A DNA stretch of 64,000 bases from Vibrio sp. PID17_43 (GCF_002608565.1 NZ_LIXM01000009.1:94474-158473), one strand, 5' to 3'; shown: positions 19,590 to 29,155, counted from the first letter of the stretch. Translations and numbers: made by a program. The notes: generated from the letters alone by a model not told the origin.

Positions 19590-20951
19590 TTAGCTTTCGG
19601 CTTTATGCAGTTTTTCCTGATAGCGAGCGATGAAGCCTGCACTCTGTTCTTCAAGAGTTTGAACCAAACGACGACCTTTACTGTGTACGATGGTGTACAG
19701 GAACAGTAGAGGAATTGCGACAACCAGACCAAGCATCGTAGTAACAAGTGCTTCAGAGATACCGCCAGCCATTAGCTTCGGATCACCTGTACCAAATAGG
19801 GTGATGGCTTGGAACGTACCGATCATACCCATCACCGTACCCAGTAGACCTAGAAGTGGTGCTACAGAAGCGAACAGTTTGATTGAGCTGATAAAGCGTT
19901 CAATGCTCGGTGCATTACGTAGGATGATTTCGTCCAGTTTCGCTTCAAGATCTTCAAGGTTGTCACCTTTGTGCTCTTGGTAAGCTTGGATAACTTCACC
20001 TAGAGGGTTGCCAGGAATAACGGTGTCTGATTTCGCTTGCTTACGCATCTTGCCACCAATAACCAATAGGCGTAGGTAACAAGCAAGTGCAATCAATGCA
20101 CCAACAGCACCCATAGCGAGGATTACGTAACCAACGATACCACCTTGGTCAATACGTTCCTGAACGGTAGGGCTTTGGACTAGTAGAGACAGAATCACAC
20201 CACGAGATGGGTCGATAAACAGTGGTTCGTAAGTGCCGTCTGCCGCTTCAAAACCGCCAACATGACGAGTGATGTTTTTGCGAGGCTGACGCGATAGTTC
20301 TTCGAACTTACCTGTTTGAGGGACGTAAGTAACGTACTTGCCATCTGCGATTGCGTTGAACTCACCCACTAGAGTGACGTCACGTACTGCTTCTTTACCT
20401 TCACCGTATACAACGGTTGCTGGTGTGGTTGTTGTGTCACCTGAAGCCACGACTTGTTGTAGGATTGTGTGCCAAAACGCTTCAAGCTCTTGCGTTGATG
20501 GGAGTTCTTTACTTTCGGCAAGTTTCGCTAGCAGTTCATTACGCTCTGGGAATTGAACTGCGTTTTGAGAGGCAGCAAACAGACCTTTAAATTCACCCGC
20601 GTACTGACGAACGACACCAAACATCTCGCCTAGCGTACCAGAACGAACGCGTAGTGTTTCGGTTAGCTCAGTCAACTGCTTGTCGTTTTCATCAAACGTG
20701 GTTTTTAGTTGATCACCTAGCGCTTGCTGCGATGCTAACTCTTGACGAGCTTGCTGCAGTAACGCAGCTTGCTGATCGCGGTCACGCTTGAACGCCGCTT
20801 CACGTTCTTTGTTCTCTTTTGATTCAACAATACTCTCTGACTTGACGTTTTTCAGTAGCTCAGAAAGGTTTTGTGGTGCTTCAGCTTGTGCACCTGAAAT
20901 CATGAATAAGCTCGCTAGTAGGCCAGCGGCTAGAGTTTTGAATCCTTTCAT
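19590..20951 (-). CDS. ttpC: TtpC, large MotA/TolQ/ExbB-family protein of the TonB system
   Basis: A 453-residue protein with a signal peptide (MKGFKTLAAGLLASLFMISG), a periplasmic coiled coil rich in Gln/Glu/Ala (about 35-110), a further periplasmic part, a membrane helix near 275-300 and a C-terminal ExbB-like domain with 'APLLGLLGTVMGMIGTFQA' and 'ALVTTMLGLVVAIPLLFLYT'. TtpC is known in vibrios as an essential extra part of TonB2 systems, spanning toward the outer membrane. It ends 9 bases before exbB and starts 3 bases after the DUF3450 gene. Confidence 0.9.
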   Translation of the reverse strand: MKGFKTLAAGLLASLFMISGAQAEAPQNLSELLKNVKSESIVESKENKEREAAFKRDRDQQAALLQQARQELASQQALGDQLKTTFDENDKQLTELTETLRVRSGTLGEMFGVVRQYAGEFKGLFAASQNAVQFPERNELLAKLAESKELPSTQELEAFWHTILQQVVASGDTTTTPATVVYGEGKEAVRDVTLVGEFNAIADGKYVTYVPQTGKFEELSRQPRKNITRHVGGFEAADGTYEPLFIDPSRGVILSLLVQSPTVQERIDQGGIVGYVILAMGAVGALIALACYLRLLVIGGKMRKQAKSDTVIPGNPLGEVIQAYQEHKGDNLEDLEAKLDEIILRNAPSIERFISSIKLFASVAPLLGLLGTVMGMIGTFQAITLFGTGDPKLMAGGISEALVTTMLGLVVAIPLLFLYTIVHSKGRRLVQTLEEQSAGFIARYQEKLHKAES

Positions 20952-20954
20952 TTC

Positions 20955-21719
20955 TTATTCCTCCCCAGCAAATACAGGCAGTTTGATCAAGGCTGGTGGC
21001 GCTTGCTTCTTAGCGATGCGAAGGCCTTGCTGTACAGCGATACGGTAGTTTTCAGGTAGTGATTCCCATTGGCGGGTCTGTTGATTCCACATGCCTGTTT
21101 CACCGCCGTCCGGAGATTGGAATAGAAGCGCAGTACGACCGATACGTAGGAAGTCGTAAGTTACAGTCTCGCCGTTGCGTTCTAGGCTGGCTTTGTAAGA
21201 TTCAATTGAGCGAGAGAAGCCTTCTTCGATTTGATACGCTTCCATCACCTTACGGAATTTTTCTGAAGTGGTAACGTCTGCGCGATCCATTAGGTCACGT
21301 AGTTCAGTTACACGTTTATTACGCTCTTCTTTTTGGAAAGGTAGATCAAGTGTCACGAATTCATCGAGAGCATCGATCATCTTAAGAGTCAGCGGTACAA
21401 CTTCGGTTGCAGTCTGATCAATTTGAGCGATTTGGTTATTTAATGAGTCCAGCTCTCCCTGCTGTGATTGAACCATGCGGTTAATCTGCTCATTGTAGAC
21501 TTTCATGCTGTCGATTTGACGCAGAAGACCTTTGTACTCGGCCAGCATGCTTTCAGCACTTTCAGCATAGTTGTCGATTTTTTGCTGTGAAGCCTGAGAA
21601 GACTTCGTGGTTTTTGCTTGGTTAGCGACGACCGTACCAGAGTCGGCAGCAAACGCTGCGCCACTTACTGATAAAATCGCGGCAGTAACTGCACTTACGC
21701 CAAATTCCTTTAACGTCAT
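20955..21719 (-). CDS. DUF3450 coiled-coil periplasmic protein
   Basis: A 254-residue protein with a signal peptide ('TAAILSVSGAAFAADSG') and a long heptad-rich coiled coil (about 40-115, 'NEQINRMVQSQQGELDSLNN'), then a globular C-terminal part ('LLFQSPDGGETGMWNQQTRQ'). It matches the DUF3450 family, which is found beside ttpC-exbBD-tonB2 genes. Its job is unknown. The coiled coil may pair with the similar segment in TtpC. It is the first gene of the energy-transducing group and lies 71 bases after the receptor. Confidence 0.85.
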   Translation of the reverse strand: MTLKEFGVSAVTAAILSVSGAAFAADSGTVVANQAKTTKSSQASQQKIDNYAESAESMLAEYKGLLRQIDSMKVYNEQINRMVQSQQGELDSLNNQIAQIDQTATEVVPLTLKMIDALDEFVTLDLPFQKEERNKRVTELRDLMDRADVTTSEKFRKVMEAYQIEEGFSRSIESYKASLERNGETVTYDFLRIGRTALLFQSPDGGETGMWNQQTRQWESLPENYRIAVQQGLRIAKKQAPPALIKLPVFAGEE

Positions 21720-21757
21720 AGTAGCATCCTTGTCAGTGTATTAAGTCAGTCGAATAG

Positions 21758-21780
21758 GGCGCAGGAAAAGCTCCTGCGCC
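21758..21780. other. Strong hairpin between receptor and DUF3450 genes
   Basis: A 9-bp perfect GC-rich stem (21758-21766 with 21772-21780) and 5-nt loop, 11 bases past the receptor stop. No T run follows in the direction of transcription, so it is better read as a partial terminator or 3'-end stabiliser that lowers tonB-cluster expression relative to the receptor. Confidence 0.6.
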
Positions 21781-21790
21781 AAAGGTTTTA

Positions 21791-24391
21791 TTAGAATGAA
21801 TGTGAAGCTTCTAAATAGAAGTAGCGACCAAATGGGCTAGATAGCGATTGGTTGTACCAAGGCCATGTAGCTTCACTTGTGAACGGAGGCGCTTCATCGA
21901 ATACGTTCTTAACACCAAAGTTTACGGTTGTACCTTGTTGGAAGTCGTAACCTGTGCGTAGATCTACTGTGGTGTAAGCATCAACCGTTTTCACTGAATC
22001 CGGGTCTTTGTAACCACAGCTATCAGCGCTGCGTCCTGTGCCGTTATCTTTGTATTCACCGATGTAATTGACACGGGTAAATGCATTGAAATTATTAAGG
22101 TTCCATGCTACACCTGCACTGCCTTTCCATTTTGGCTCGCCATATGTGCCAGCTTCTTCACACATGATGCCTGTAACGCCTTTGCTGCGTTCAAATGAAA
22201 TCAAGTGCGCCGCACTGACATCGGTTTTAAACTCACCAAAATCAGTGTCTAGTAGGTATCGAATAGAGATATCTAAGCCTTGACCTTGTTCTTTTGCTAC
22301 GTTTTGGAGAATGTCTGTTACTTGGTCAATTTTTCCTGAAACAGGATCTCGAGAGATTAAGTCGCCGTATTCACTTTCATTATTGATGATTTCTTGAATA
22401 CCGATGCTAGTGATTTTGTCATCGACCTTAATGTTCCAGTAATCCGTTGTAACTGAGAGGTCTTCAATGATTTCCCAGGCAAAACCAAGGTTTATCGCCA
22501 CTGATTTTTCTGGGTCAAGATCCGGGTTACCACCAGAAACTGAATCGATCTCGTACTTCTTACATAGTTGCTCTTTATCTGCTTCTGAAGCCTCATCGCA
22601 GCGTTTAGTGTCGACTGCTTGAAGCACCCCTTCAGATTGAGAAAGGTACAAATTTTTCATATCCGGAGCTTTAAAACCCGTACCAACAGAGCCACGAAGA
22701 AGTAGCGTATCTAGAGGTCGGTAACCAGCAGAAAGCTTACCTGTTACCGCAGTACCAAAGTCATTGTAGTAATCATAACGAGCAGCAGCACCTAACTCTA
22801 CTTCATCAGTCGGGATGTAAACGGTCTCGAAATAAGCAGCAGCATTGAAGCGAGTACCCTCACTTGAGCTTGCTGCACCACCAATGATGTCTGTGTAGTT
22901 CTCACTCACTTTGTCGTAATACTCAGTGAAGCGAGACTCTACGCCCGATGCCCAGCTGATCTCATCGGTAAACTCGCCAGTGCCTCGAAAGCTACTGAAA
23001 GTGATTTTTTCTTCACCTTTTCGAACAGGAGCCTGTTGATATTTGGCTACCGTTGCGGCTGAGTTCTGAGATGGGTCAAATGGGTTGATATCACCGCTTG
23101 CCACGCCTTCAGTCATTTGACTTTCAAATAATTGCCCGTTGATGCCGACCTGTTTAGCGCGAGCAATAGCATGGCCAAATTCTGCTTGCCATTCCACTTC
23201 AATGCTTTCTGCATAGCCATCCAGTGATGCGATCACCTCGATCGTTTCATTGGTATTTTCTTTTTCACGTTTACCAAATTCCACCCAACGTCTAGCGACA
23301 AAGACTGTATCTCCGACCTCTGGTTTCGTTGAAAATCCGTCTAAATAACCCGCATCTAAAAATTCCTGAGTGACCCCTACAGTTAAGAAACCTGGCGCTG
23401 GCGCATTTGAAGTGATGGTTTTTGCGTGGTTATAGCGAGCTTGTACGGATGCGGTTAGGTTATCCGACAAAGGCTTGGTGTAGACAGAAAACACCCCCCA
23501 ACGCTCTGTTTCTGGAACCAGTTGGTAGTCAGATGCAAAGTCATAGACACACTCTGTACCACCAGCAGCATATAAACTTGGGACGGTATTCTCTGGTGCA
23601 CAATCGGATGGAGCCATTGCTTCGCTCCAATCAGATTTAAAAACCGATGCTGGGTATCCATATGGGCTTCGTCCATCATTTTCACCATAGACAGCTGAAG
23701 ATGAATATGAACGATCGCTCGCATTGATTACGCCTTGTTTGAAGTAGTCGACGGCAACCATTAGGTTTGACTCATTTTCAAATGTTTTACCGCCAACAAT
23801 GCTAAATGAGGTTTTTTCACCATCACTTTCTGAGGTAATACCTTGGTTTGCTGTTACGGTTAAGCCGTCATAGCTTGTTTTTGTGATGATATTGATAACG
23901 CCAGAGATGGCATCAGAACCATAAATAGCCGATGCGCCATCGTTAAGAATTTCTACACGCTCAACCGCGGCCGTTGGTAGCTGGTTAAGGTCAACGAATG
24001 TAGCTGCTACAGGGTTGTTTGGTAGTCGGCGGCCGTTTAGTAGAACCAAAACAGCATCTTGACCGAAGCCACGGTAGTCAGCACTTGCTGAACCTGCAAC
24101 CTGTGTTAATGTTTCGTTTTGAGTTGTCGCACCAGGACCTAGCAGTGTCGGTGATTCCTGTAGGAATTCAGCAATGCTGGTGGCACCCGAATTTTCAATA
24201 TCTGATTTATCAAATACAACTACAGGTTGCGGTGCTTCTGCATCCACGCGTGAAATACGCGAACCTGTCACTTTCATTTTTTGCAGCTTTTCGACTTGCT
24301 GCTCTTCTGCCTGTGCCGCGATTGGGGCCACTGCTGCTGTTCCCAATGCAATACTAATCGCAACAGACAAAGCGGTTGTGTTTTTAGACAT
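21791..24391 (-). CDS. TonB-dependent outer-membrane receptor, ligand unknown
   Basis: An 866-residue receptor with a signal peptide ending near 'PIAAQAEE', a plug domain (about 35-180; 'MKVTGSRISRVDAEAPQPVV', 'VLLNGRRLPNNP', 'ERVEILNDGASAIYGSDAIS') and a beta-barrel ending in aromatic 'YLEASHSF'. The plug signature 'GSRI..(D/E)APQPV' is the type common in receptors for peptides or sugars in marine and plant-associated bacteria rather than classic siderophore receptors. Extracellular-loop Cys pairs occur near 250-275 and 590-605. Its placement right before its own TonB system suggests a dedicated pair. I see no Fur box upstream. Confidence 0.88.
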   Translation of the reverse strand: MSKNTTALSVAISIALGTAAVAPIAAQAEEQQVEKLQKMKVTGSRISRVDAEAPQPVVVFDKSDIENSGATSIAEFLQESPTLLGPGATTQNETLTQVAGSASADYRGFGQDAVLVLLNGRRLPNNPVAATFVDLNQLPTAAVERVEILNDGASAIYGSDAISGVINIITKTSYDGLTVTANQGITSESDGEKTSFSIVGGKTFENESNLMVAVDYFKQGVINASDRSYSSSAVYGENDGRSPYGYPASVFKSDWSEAMAPSDCAPENTVPSLYAAGGTECVYDFASDYQLVPETERWGVFSVYTKPLSDNLTASVQARYNHAKTITSNAPAPGFLTVGVTQEFLDAGYLDGFSTKPEVGDTVFVARRWVEFGKREKENTNETIEVIASLDGYAESIEVEWQAEFGHAIARAKQVGINGQLFESQMTEGVASGDINPFDPSQNSAATVAKYQQAPVRKGEEKITFSSFRGTGEFTDEISWASGVESRFTEYYDKVSENYTDIIGGAASSSEGTRFNAAAYFETVYIPTDEVELGAAARYDYYNDFGTAVTGKLSAGYRPLDTLLLRGSVGTGFKAPDMKNLYLSQSEGVLQAVDTKRCDEASEADKEQLCKKYEIDSVSGGNPDLDPEKSVAINLGFAWEIIEDLSVTTDYWNIKVDDKITSIGIQEIINNESEYGDLISRDPVSGKIDQVTDILQNVAKEQGQGLDISIRYLLDTDFGEFKTDVSAAHLISFERSKGVTGIMCEEAGTYGEPKWKGSAGVAWNLNNFNAFTRVNYIGEYKDNGTGRSADSCGYKDPDSVKTVDAYTTVDLRTGYDFQQGTTVNFGVKNVFDEAPPFTSEATWPWYNQSLSSPFGRYFYLEASHSF

Positions 24392-24445
24392 CCTTGTTGC
24401 TCCGTTTCTTATAATTCCTTGTGTCGGTTGCCTACCGACTTTTTT

Positions 24446-24478
24446 ATGACGTTAATATTTCGTTAACGCTTACGTCAT
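24446..24478. promoter_or_regulatory. Inverted repeat upstream of the receptor
   Basis: ATGACGT at 24446-24452 and ACGTCAT at 24472-24478 are perfect inverse complements with a 19-base spacer. They lie about 55-85 bases upstream of the receptor start, where an operator would be expected. The regulator is unknown. Confidence 0.4.
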
Positions 24479-25006
24479 ATATACCTGAGATGGAAAAAGG
24501 AAGTCAAACCAGTGGTAAAAAGAGATGATGAAATGTAAAAATGATGTAAAAAACCAAAGTGAACTAAATGTGTAGAGTTATCATCTATTTGTGGGTTAAG
24601 TGTCGATGTATTATGTTGGCAAAATGCCGTATTTTGTGTTTCTTGCCGGCAGTAATGACTTATCTCGCTTATGGATTTTCATTGGGTTTATCGCTCTTTG
24701 AATTCCCGTTGAAATAGTGGATTATCCTGCGGGGTGAGTTTCGTAGAATAGTGGAATTGTTAATGTATTTGAGTCGATGAGTATCAGAATATGATACCCA
24801 TTGTAACAAAAGGGCTCACTCGTATTATGGCGTCAAATGTTACTTTAGGGTGGTGTTTTTTTATGCGATATAATTGGGTTTTTATGCGCTCTGTGGGCTC
24901 TTGATTGACCAGGTTGATATTCTGTATGAATTGATTTTGTGGTTTTTTATAATTTTTTACAAAAATATTTCGGTTTTTCGACACTGGTGGGGATTTGTCA
25001 TGTTTT

Positions 25007-25026
25007 AGCTTCAATTACTTGAAGCT
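25007..25026. promoter_or_regulatory. Palindrome upstream of the Yej-like operon
   Basis: AGCTTCAA, four bases, TTGAAGCT: an 8-bp perfect inverted repeat about 190 bases before the operon. It could be an operator or a weak hairpin. Confidence 0.35.
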
Positions 25027-25086
25027 GCACAAGAATCAAGATAAATATGAGCCTGGAATTATTGCAGTAGTGTAAAAAACTGGTTA

Positions 25087-25111
25087 TTGAAACGCAGGGA
25101 GTGTGTTTCAA
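25087..25111. promoter_or_regulatory. Second inverted repeat upstream of the Yej-like operon
   Basis: TTGAAAC and GTTTCAA separated by 11 bases (25087-25093, 25105-25111), about 100 bases before the first gene. The arms share the TTGAA core with the palindrome at 25007, which hints at one regulator binding twice. Confidence 0.4.
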
Positions 25112-25211
25112 CAGCTTTAGTTACTACGGGATAGAGAAGCACCATTTGGGTTCGGAAATCTCCAGATTGAAGCCGACTCATAATGCACAGTAGACAAGGA
25201 GCAAGTTGTAT

Positions 25212-26237
25212 ATGCTGTCGTACTTTTTACGCCGATTGGCGTTGGTCATTCCAACGTTTCTCGGGATAACCATTCTTATCTTTGCTATCACACGTTTTGT
25301 ACCCGGTGGCCCCGTAGAGCGCATGCTTTCTCAGATGCAGGCTCAAGGGGATGGTGCTGCGGCCATGACCTCTGCGGGTGGTAATACCGCGCTTTCTGAT
25401 GATCAAATTGCCGAGCTGAATGCGTTTTATGGCTTGGATAAGCCTGTCGTTGAAGCTTATGTTGAGTGGTTGAGCCGTTTAGTTCAGCTCGATCTCGGTG
25501 AGTCGACGCGTTACTACGAACCCGTATCCGATATGATTGCAGAGCGTCTGCCCGTGTCACTTTTTTATGGTGGGATGACCTTCTTTATTAGTTATTTTAT
25601 TTCCATCCCACTGGGCTACTACAAAGCACTTAAGCACGGGTCGGTGTTTGATTCAGCTTCTTCCATCCTTATCTTTGTTGGTTATGCTTTACCGGGCTAT
25701 GTTGTTGGTGTCTTACTGATTACCTTATTTAGCTATCACTTAGAGTGGTTCCCTATGGGCGGCTTTGTTGGTGATGATTTTGACGACTATGAAACCTTCT
25801 TTGAACGTGCAAAAGACGTGATGTGGCATGCGGTACTGCCTCTGATCTGTTACTTGATTGGTGACTTCGCAACACTAACCATGACGATGAAAAACAACCT
25901 GATGGAAAACTTGTCGTCAGATTACATTCGTACTGCAATTGCTAAAGGCTTACCGTTTAAGAAAGCGGTACGTAAACACGCGCTGCGCAATAGCTTGATT
26001 CCTATCGCTTCTCACTTTGGTAATTCGCTTCTGTTCTTTATGACGGGGGCATTCCTTATCGAAGTGATTTTCAATATCGATGGTATTGGTTTGTTGGGCT
26101 ATGAGTCCATCATGGAACGTGACTACCCTGTAGTAATGGGTATCGTGGCAATCAACGCGGTATTGCTGCTTATCGGTAATATCGTTTCTGATATCTGTGT
26201 TGCTTTAGTCGACCCACGTGTGAAGTTTGGAGCGTAA
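25212..26237 (+). CDS. Peptide ABC transporter permease, YejB-like
   Basis: A 341-residue permease starting MLSYFLRRLALVIPT, which aligns with the start of YejB. A TTG two codons earlier is also possible, because the AGGAG site at 25197 fits either. It has about six membrane helices and the BPD-transport signature region near 'YIRTAIAKGLPFKKAVRKHA', the EAA loop that touches the ATPase. The 'TRFVPGGPVERMLSQM' loop is typical of DppB/YejB permeases. It is the first gene of a five-gene operon importing peptides or peptide-like compounds across the inner membrane. Confidence 0.88.
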   Translation: MLSYFLRRLALVIPTFLGITILIFAITRFVPGGPVERMLSQMQAQGDGAAAMTSAGGNTALSDDQIAELNAFYGLDKPVVEAYVEWLSRLVQLDLGESTRYYEPVSDMIAERLPVSLFYGGMTFFISYFISIPLGYYKALKHGSVFDSASSILIFVGYALPGYVVGVLLITLFSYHLEWFPMGGFVGDDFDDYETFFERAKDVMWHAVLPLICYLIGDFATLTMTMKNNLMENLSSDYIRTAIAKGLPFKKAVRKHALRNSLIPIASHFGNSLLFFMTGAFLIEVIFNIDGIGLLGYESIMERDYPVVMGIVAINAVLLLIGNIVSDICVALVDPRVKFGA

Positions 26238-26238
26238 T

Positions 26239-27282
26239 ATGATTAAAGTTAGCCCATTAACTGAAAAGAAATTTCGTAACTTTAAAGAGATTAAGCGTGG
26301 TTACTGGTCGTTTCTGATCTTATCCACCATGTTGATCCTTTCTCTGTTTGCAGAACTGTTGATCAACAGTAAAGCGCTGGTTGTTAAGTACGAGGGGAGC
26401 TTTTACTTTCCGGTCGTTAGTGATGTCCGTCTAGGCTCTGAATTTGGTCAGGCTGCTTCTAGTGAAGCTGACTACCGAGAGCTGCAAAAAGTATTTGAAG
26501 CGGAAGGCGGCGACAACTTCGTTATTCTACCTATTGTGCCTTGGAACCCGTACGAGCAAGATTTTAGTGGTGATTTTCCACCAACAGCGCCAAGTGCAGA
26601 GAACAAGCACTACTTAGGCACTGATGTGATCGGTCGCGATATCTTAGCTCGCCTAGTTTATGGTTTTCGTACAGCAATGGGATTTGCTTTGCTTACTATG
26701 GCGATCTCTTACGCAATTGGTACGGCGGTAGGCTGTGCGATGGGCTTTTGGGGCGGCAAATTTGACCTGTTCGTCCAGCGCCTGATCGAAGTGTGGTCGA
26801 TGGTGCCATTCTTGTATGTCATCATGATCTTGGTTTCTATCGTTCAACCTACCTTCACCTTATTCGTTGCTATCAACGTACTGTTTGGTTGGATGGGGAT
26901 GACTTGGTACATGCGAACCATGACCTACAAAGAATCCGCGCGTGAATATGTTATGGCCGCGCGTGCACTAGGTGCATCAACGGGTCGTATTCTGTTTAAC
27001 CATATTCTGCCAAACACCATGGTGATGATCGTGACGCTCGCCCCGTTTACCATTGCAGCAAACATTACTGCTCTGACAGCACTGGATTACCTAGGCTTAG
27101 GTTTGATGCCACCCACACCAAGTTGGGGTGAACTGCTGCAACAAGGTAAGTCGAACCTAGACTCGCCATGGATCGTTGCTTCTGTTGTGACTTCCATTGT
27201 TCTCGTTTTAGTGATGGTAACCTTCATCGGTGAAGCAATCCGTGCCGCATTCGACCCGAAAAAATTCACACGCTATGTTTAA
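26239..27282 (+). CDS. Peptide ABC transporter permease, YejE-like
   Basis: A 347-residue partner permease, with ATG one base after the upstream stop and a GGAG site inside the previous gene. It has an N-terminal helix, a periplasmic insert ('VPWNPYEQDFSGDFPPTAPS' near 110-130) that resembles YejE closely, five further helices and the EAA loop ('YVMAARALGASTGRILFNHI'). The large insert before the second helix separates YejE from ordinary DppC/OppC. Confidence 0.88.
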   Translation: MIKVSPLTEKKFRNFKEIKRGYWSFLILSTMLILSLFAELLINSKALVVKYEGSFYFPVVSDVRLGSEFGQAASSEADYRELQKVFEAEGGDNFVILPIVPWNPYEQDFSGDFPPTAPSAENKHYLGTDVIGRDILARLVYGFRTAMGFALLTMAISYAIGTAVGCAMGFWGGKFDLFVQRLIEVWSMVPFLYVIMILVSIVQPTFTLFVAINVLFGWMGMTWYMRTMTYKESAREYVMAARALGASTGRILFNHILPNTMVMIVTLAPFTIAANITALTALDYLGLGLMPPTPSWGELLQQGKSNLDSPWIVASVVTSIVLVLVMVTFIGEAIRAAFDPKKFTRYV

Positions 27283-27319
27283 GCGAACAGCGTGAACAGA
27301 ACATAAAAAGGGAAGTTTT

Positions 27320-29146
27320 ATGAAAAGAATACTATTAGCGTCCACGCTGAGCGCCCTGAGTTTTGGTGCGATGTCGGCAACGCCTCCGGCGGAGTTAGAC
27401 TGGCAAACCAACTGGAATGAGCCGCAATATGGCTCGCCTGAAGCGAAGCGTGGAGGGACTTACCGTACCTACATGTCGAGCTTTCCGCAGACTCTACGTA
27501 GCGTTGGTCCAGATGCGAACTCTGGGTTGCGTTCCTTTATCTTGGATGAGACGCCAGGATTGGTGGTTCGTCACCCTGACACTTTAGAGTTCATCCCTGA
27601 ACTTGCCAATGAGTGGGCACTAGCAGGTGATAACAAAACGGTTTATTTCAAACTGAACCCAGAAGCGAAATGGTCTGATGGCAAGCCCGTCACGGCAGAC
27701 GATTTTGTTTTTATGCTGAAGTTCTACCGTTCGAAAGACATTCTTGAGCCTTGGTATAACGACTATTACAACAAAACTGTCGCCGATGTCATTAAGTTTG
27801 ATGATCACACGTTTGCTGTGAAGGCCGCGAAAGAACTTAATCCTGAAGAGCTGTTGTTAAGAATGGGCGCACTGCGTCCTCGCCCTGCTCATTTCTATGC
27901 GAATCCGAAGAAAGACGCTAACGGCGACGGCATTCATGATGATTTCGTTCGGTATTACAACTTCAAGAGTGAGCCAACAACAAGCGCTTACTACCTAGCG
28001 GATATCAAAAAAGGCAAAAGCGTCACCTTTAAGCACGTAGGTGATGATTGGTGGGGTTACACCAACAAGTACTACCAAAACCGTTATAACGTCGACAAAA
28101 TCCGTATCACAGTCATCCGTGATAACGATATTGCCAAAAAGCACTTTGAGAAAGGCAGCTTAGACGCGTTTGGTTTGGTGCTACCAAGTTTATGGCATGA
28201 CAAATCGGATACGGAACCTTACCAAAAAGGCTATATTCAGAAGTTTTGGGGCTACAACCAATACCCTGTAGGTGCAGGCGGTGTTTGGATGAATACCGCA
28301 ATGCCATTATTGGATGACTTAAACATTCGTAAAGGCATCACTTACGCGATTGATTTTGATGGCATGATCGAAAATATCATGCGTGGTGATTACAGCCGTA
28401 AGCCAAACCCGACAGGCTATGGTCACGGTAAATACACACTACCAGACCCCAAAGCGCCCAAGTTTGACCCAGAAAAAGCAGCACAAGCATTTGTAGCCGC
28501 AGGCTTTGATAAGATTGGCTCCGATGGCATCCGTGTCAATGACAAAGGCCAGCGTTTGAGCTTCGAGCTTACCTACGCGACACCTGTGCATACGCCACGT
28601 ATTGCCTTTGTGCGTGAGCAAGCGAAGTTGGCGGGCTTGGATATTGAACTTAAGTTGATCGATGGTTCATCGATGTTCAAATACGTTCGCGAGAAAAAGC
28701 ACGATTTAGCGTTCCTAGATATGGGTACGTCTGAGATCCCAACCTATTGGGAGTACTTCCACTCAGTGAACGCCAATAAGCCACAAACTAACTCGTTCAC
28801 AAACTACAGCACGCCAGATCTTGATGAGAAGATCATTGAGTACCGTTTCAACATGGACATGGATAAGAAGATTCAGCTAGGCCATGAAATCCAACGCGAC
28901 ATCATTGACGCGCACGTGATTGTCCCGGGTTACATGGTGCCATACGTTCGTTACGGCCACTGGCGTTGGTTGAAGCTACCTGAGAAGCCAATGAATCGAA
29001 TGACAGAAGCGTTGTTCAGTGGTGGCATTATTGGCGATGGTACTTACTGGATCGATAAAGACGTGAAGAACGATACCCAGAAAGCGATGAAGTCTGGTAA
29101 AACCTTTGAACCGGTTGTTGTCGTTGATGACACTTATAAGCTGTAA
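27320..29146 (+). CDS. Periplasmic peptide-binding protein, YejA-like
   Basis: A 608-residue solute-binding protein of the SBP_bac_5 family with a signal peptide (MKRILLASTLSALSFGAMSA). The mature start 'PPAELDWQTNWNEPQYGSPE' and 'KRGGTYRTYMSSFPQTLR' match the YejA style. The later 'IRKGITYAIDFDGMIENIMR' and 'YATPVHTPRIAFVREQAKLA' are the conserved binding-protein segments. Substrate cannot be read from sequence; YejA in enterics takes microcin C-like peptides and other oligopeptides. It lies third in the operon, between permeases and ATPases. Confidence 0.88.
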   Translation: MKRILLASTLSALSFGAMSATPPAELDWQTNWNEPQYGSPEAKRGGTYRTYMSSFPQTLRSVGPDANSGLRSFILDETPGLVVRHPDTLEFIPELANEWALAGDNKTVYFKLNPEAKWSDGKPVTADDFVFMLKFYRSKDILEPWYNDYYNKTVADVIKFDDHTFAVKAAKELNPEELLLRMGALRPRPAHFYANPKKDANGDGIHDDFVRYYNFKSEPTTSAYYLADIKKGKSVTFKHVGDDWWGYTNKYYQNRYNVDKIRITVIRDNDIAKKHFEKGSLDAFGLVLPSLWHDKSDTEPYQKGYIQKFWGYNQYPVGAGGVWMNTAMPLLDDLNIRKGITYAIDFDGMIENIMRGDYSRKPNPTGYGHGKYTLPDPKAPKFDPEKAAQAFVAAGFDKIGSDGIRVNDKGQRLSFELTYATPVHTPRIAFVREQAKLAGLDIELKLIDGSSMFKYVREKKHDLAFLDMGTSEIPTYWEYFHSVNANKPQTNSFTNYSTPDLDEKIIEYRFNMDMDKKIQLGHEIQRDIIDAHVIVPGYMVPYVRYGHWRWLKLPEKPMNRMTEALFSGGIIGDGTYWIDKDVKNDTQKAMKSGKTFEPVVVVDDTYKL

Positions 29147-29155
29147 GGATGTGTT

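Larger units (their letters stand above)
24392..25211. other. Long divergent regulatory gap, receptor / Yej-like operon
   Basis: About 820 AT-rich bases without a credible gene (a 76-codon minus frame at 24784-25014 has no ribosome site and no family-like sequence). It contains a small hairpin with T6 at 24423-24445, an inverted repeat ATGACGT/ACGTCAT (24446-24452, 24472-24478), a palindrome at 25007-25026 and an inverted repeat at 25087-25111. It must hold promoters of the receptor (leftward) and the ABC operon (rightward). Confidence 0.6.

Noticed and set aside
24392..24560. Fur box upstream of the receptor
   Set aside because: No stretch resembles GATAATGATAATCATTATC closely enough.
24784..25014. 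76-codon minus-strand frame in the long intergenic gap
   Set aside because: No ribosome site; Lys/Asn/Ile-rich translation as expected from random AT-rich DNA.
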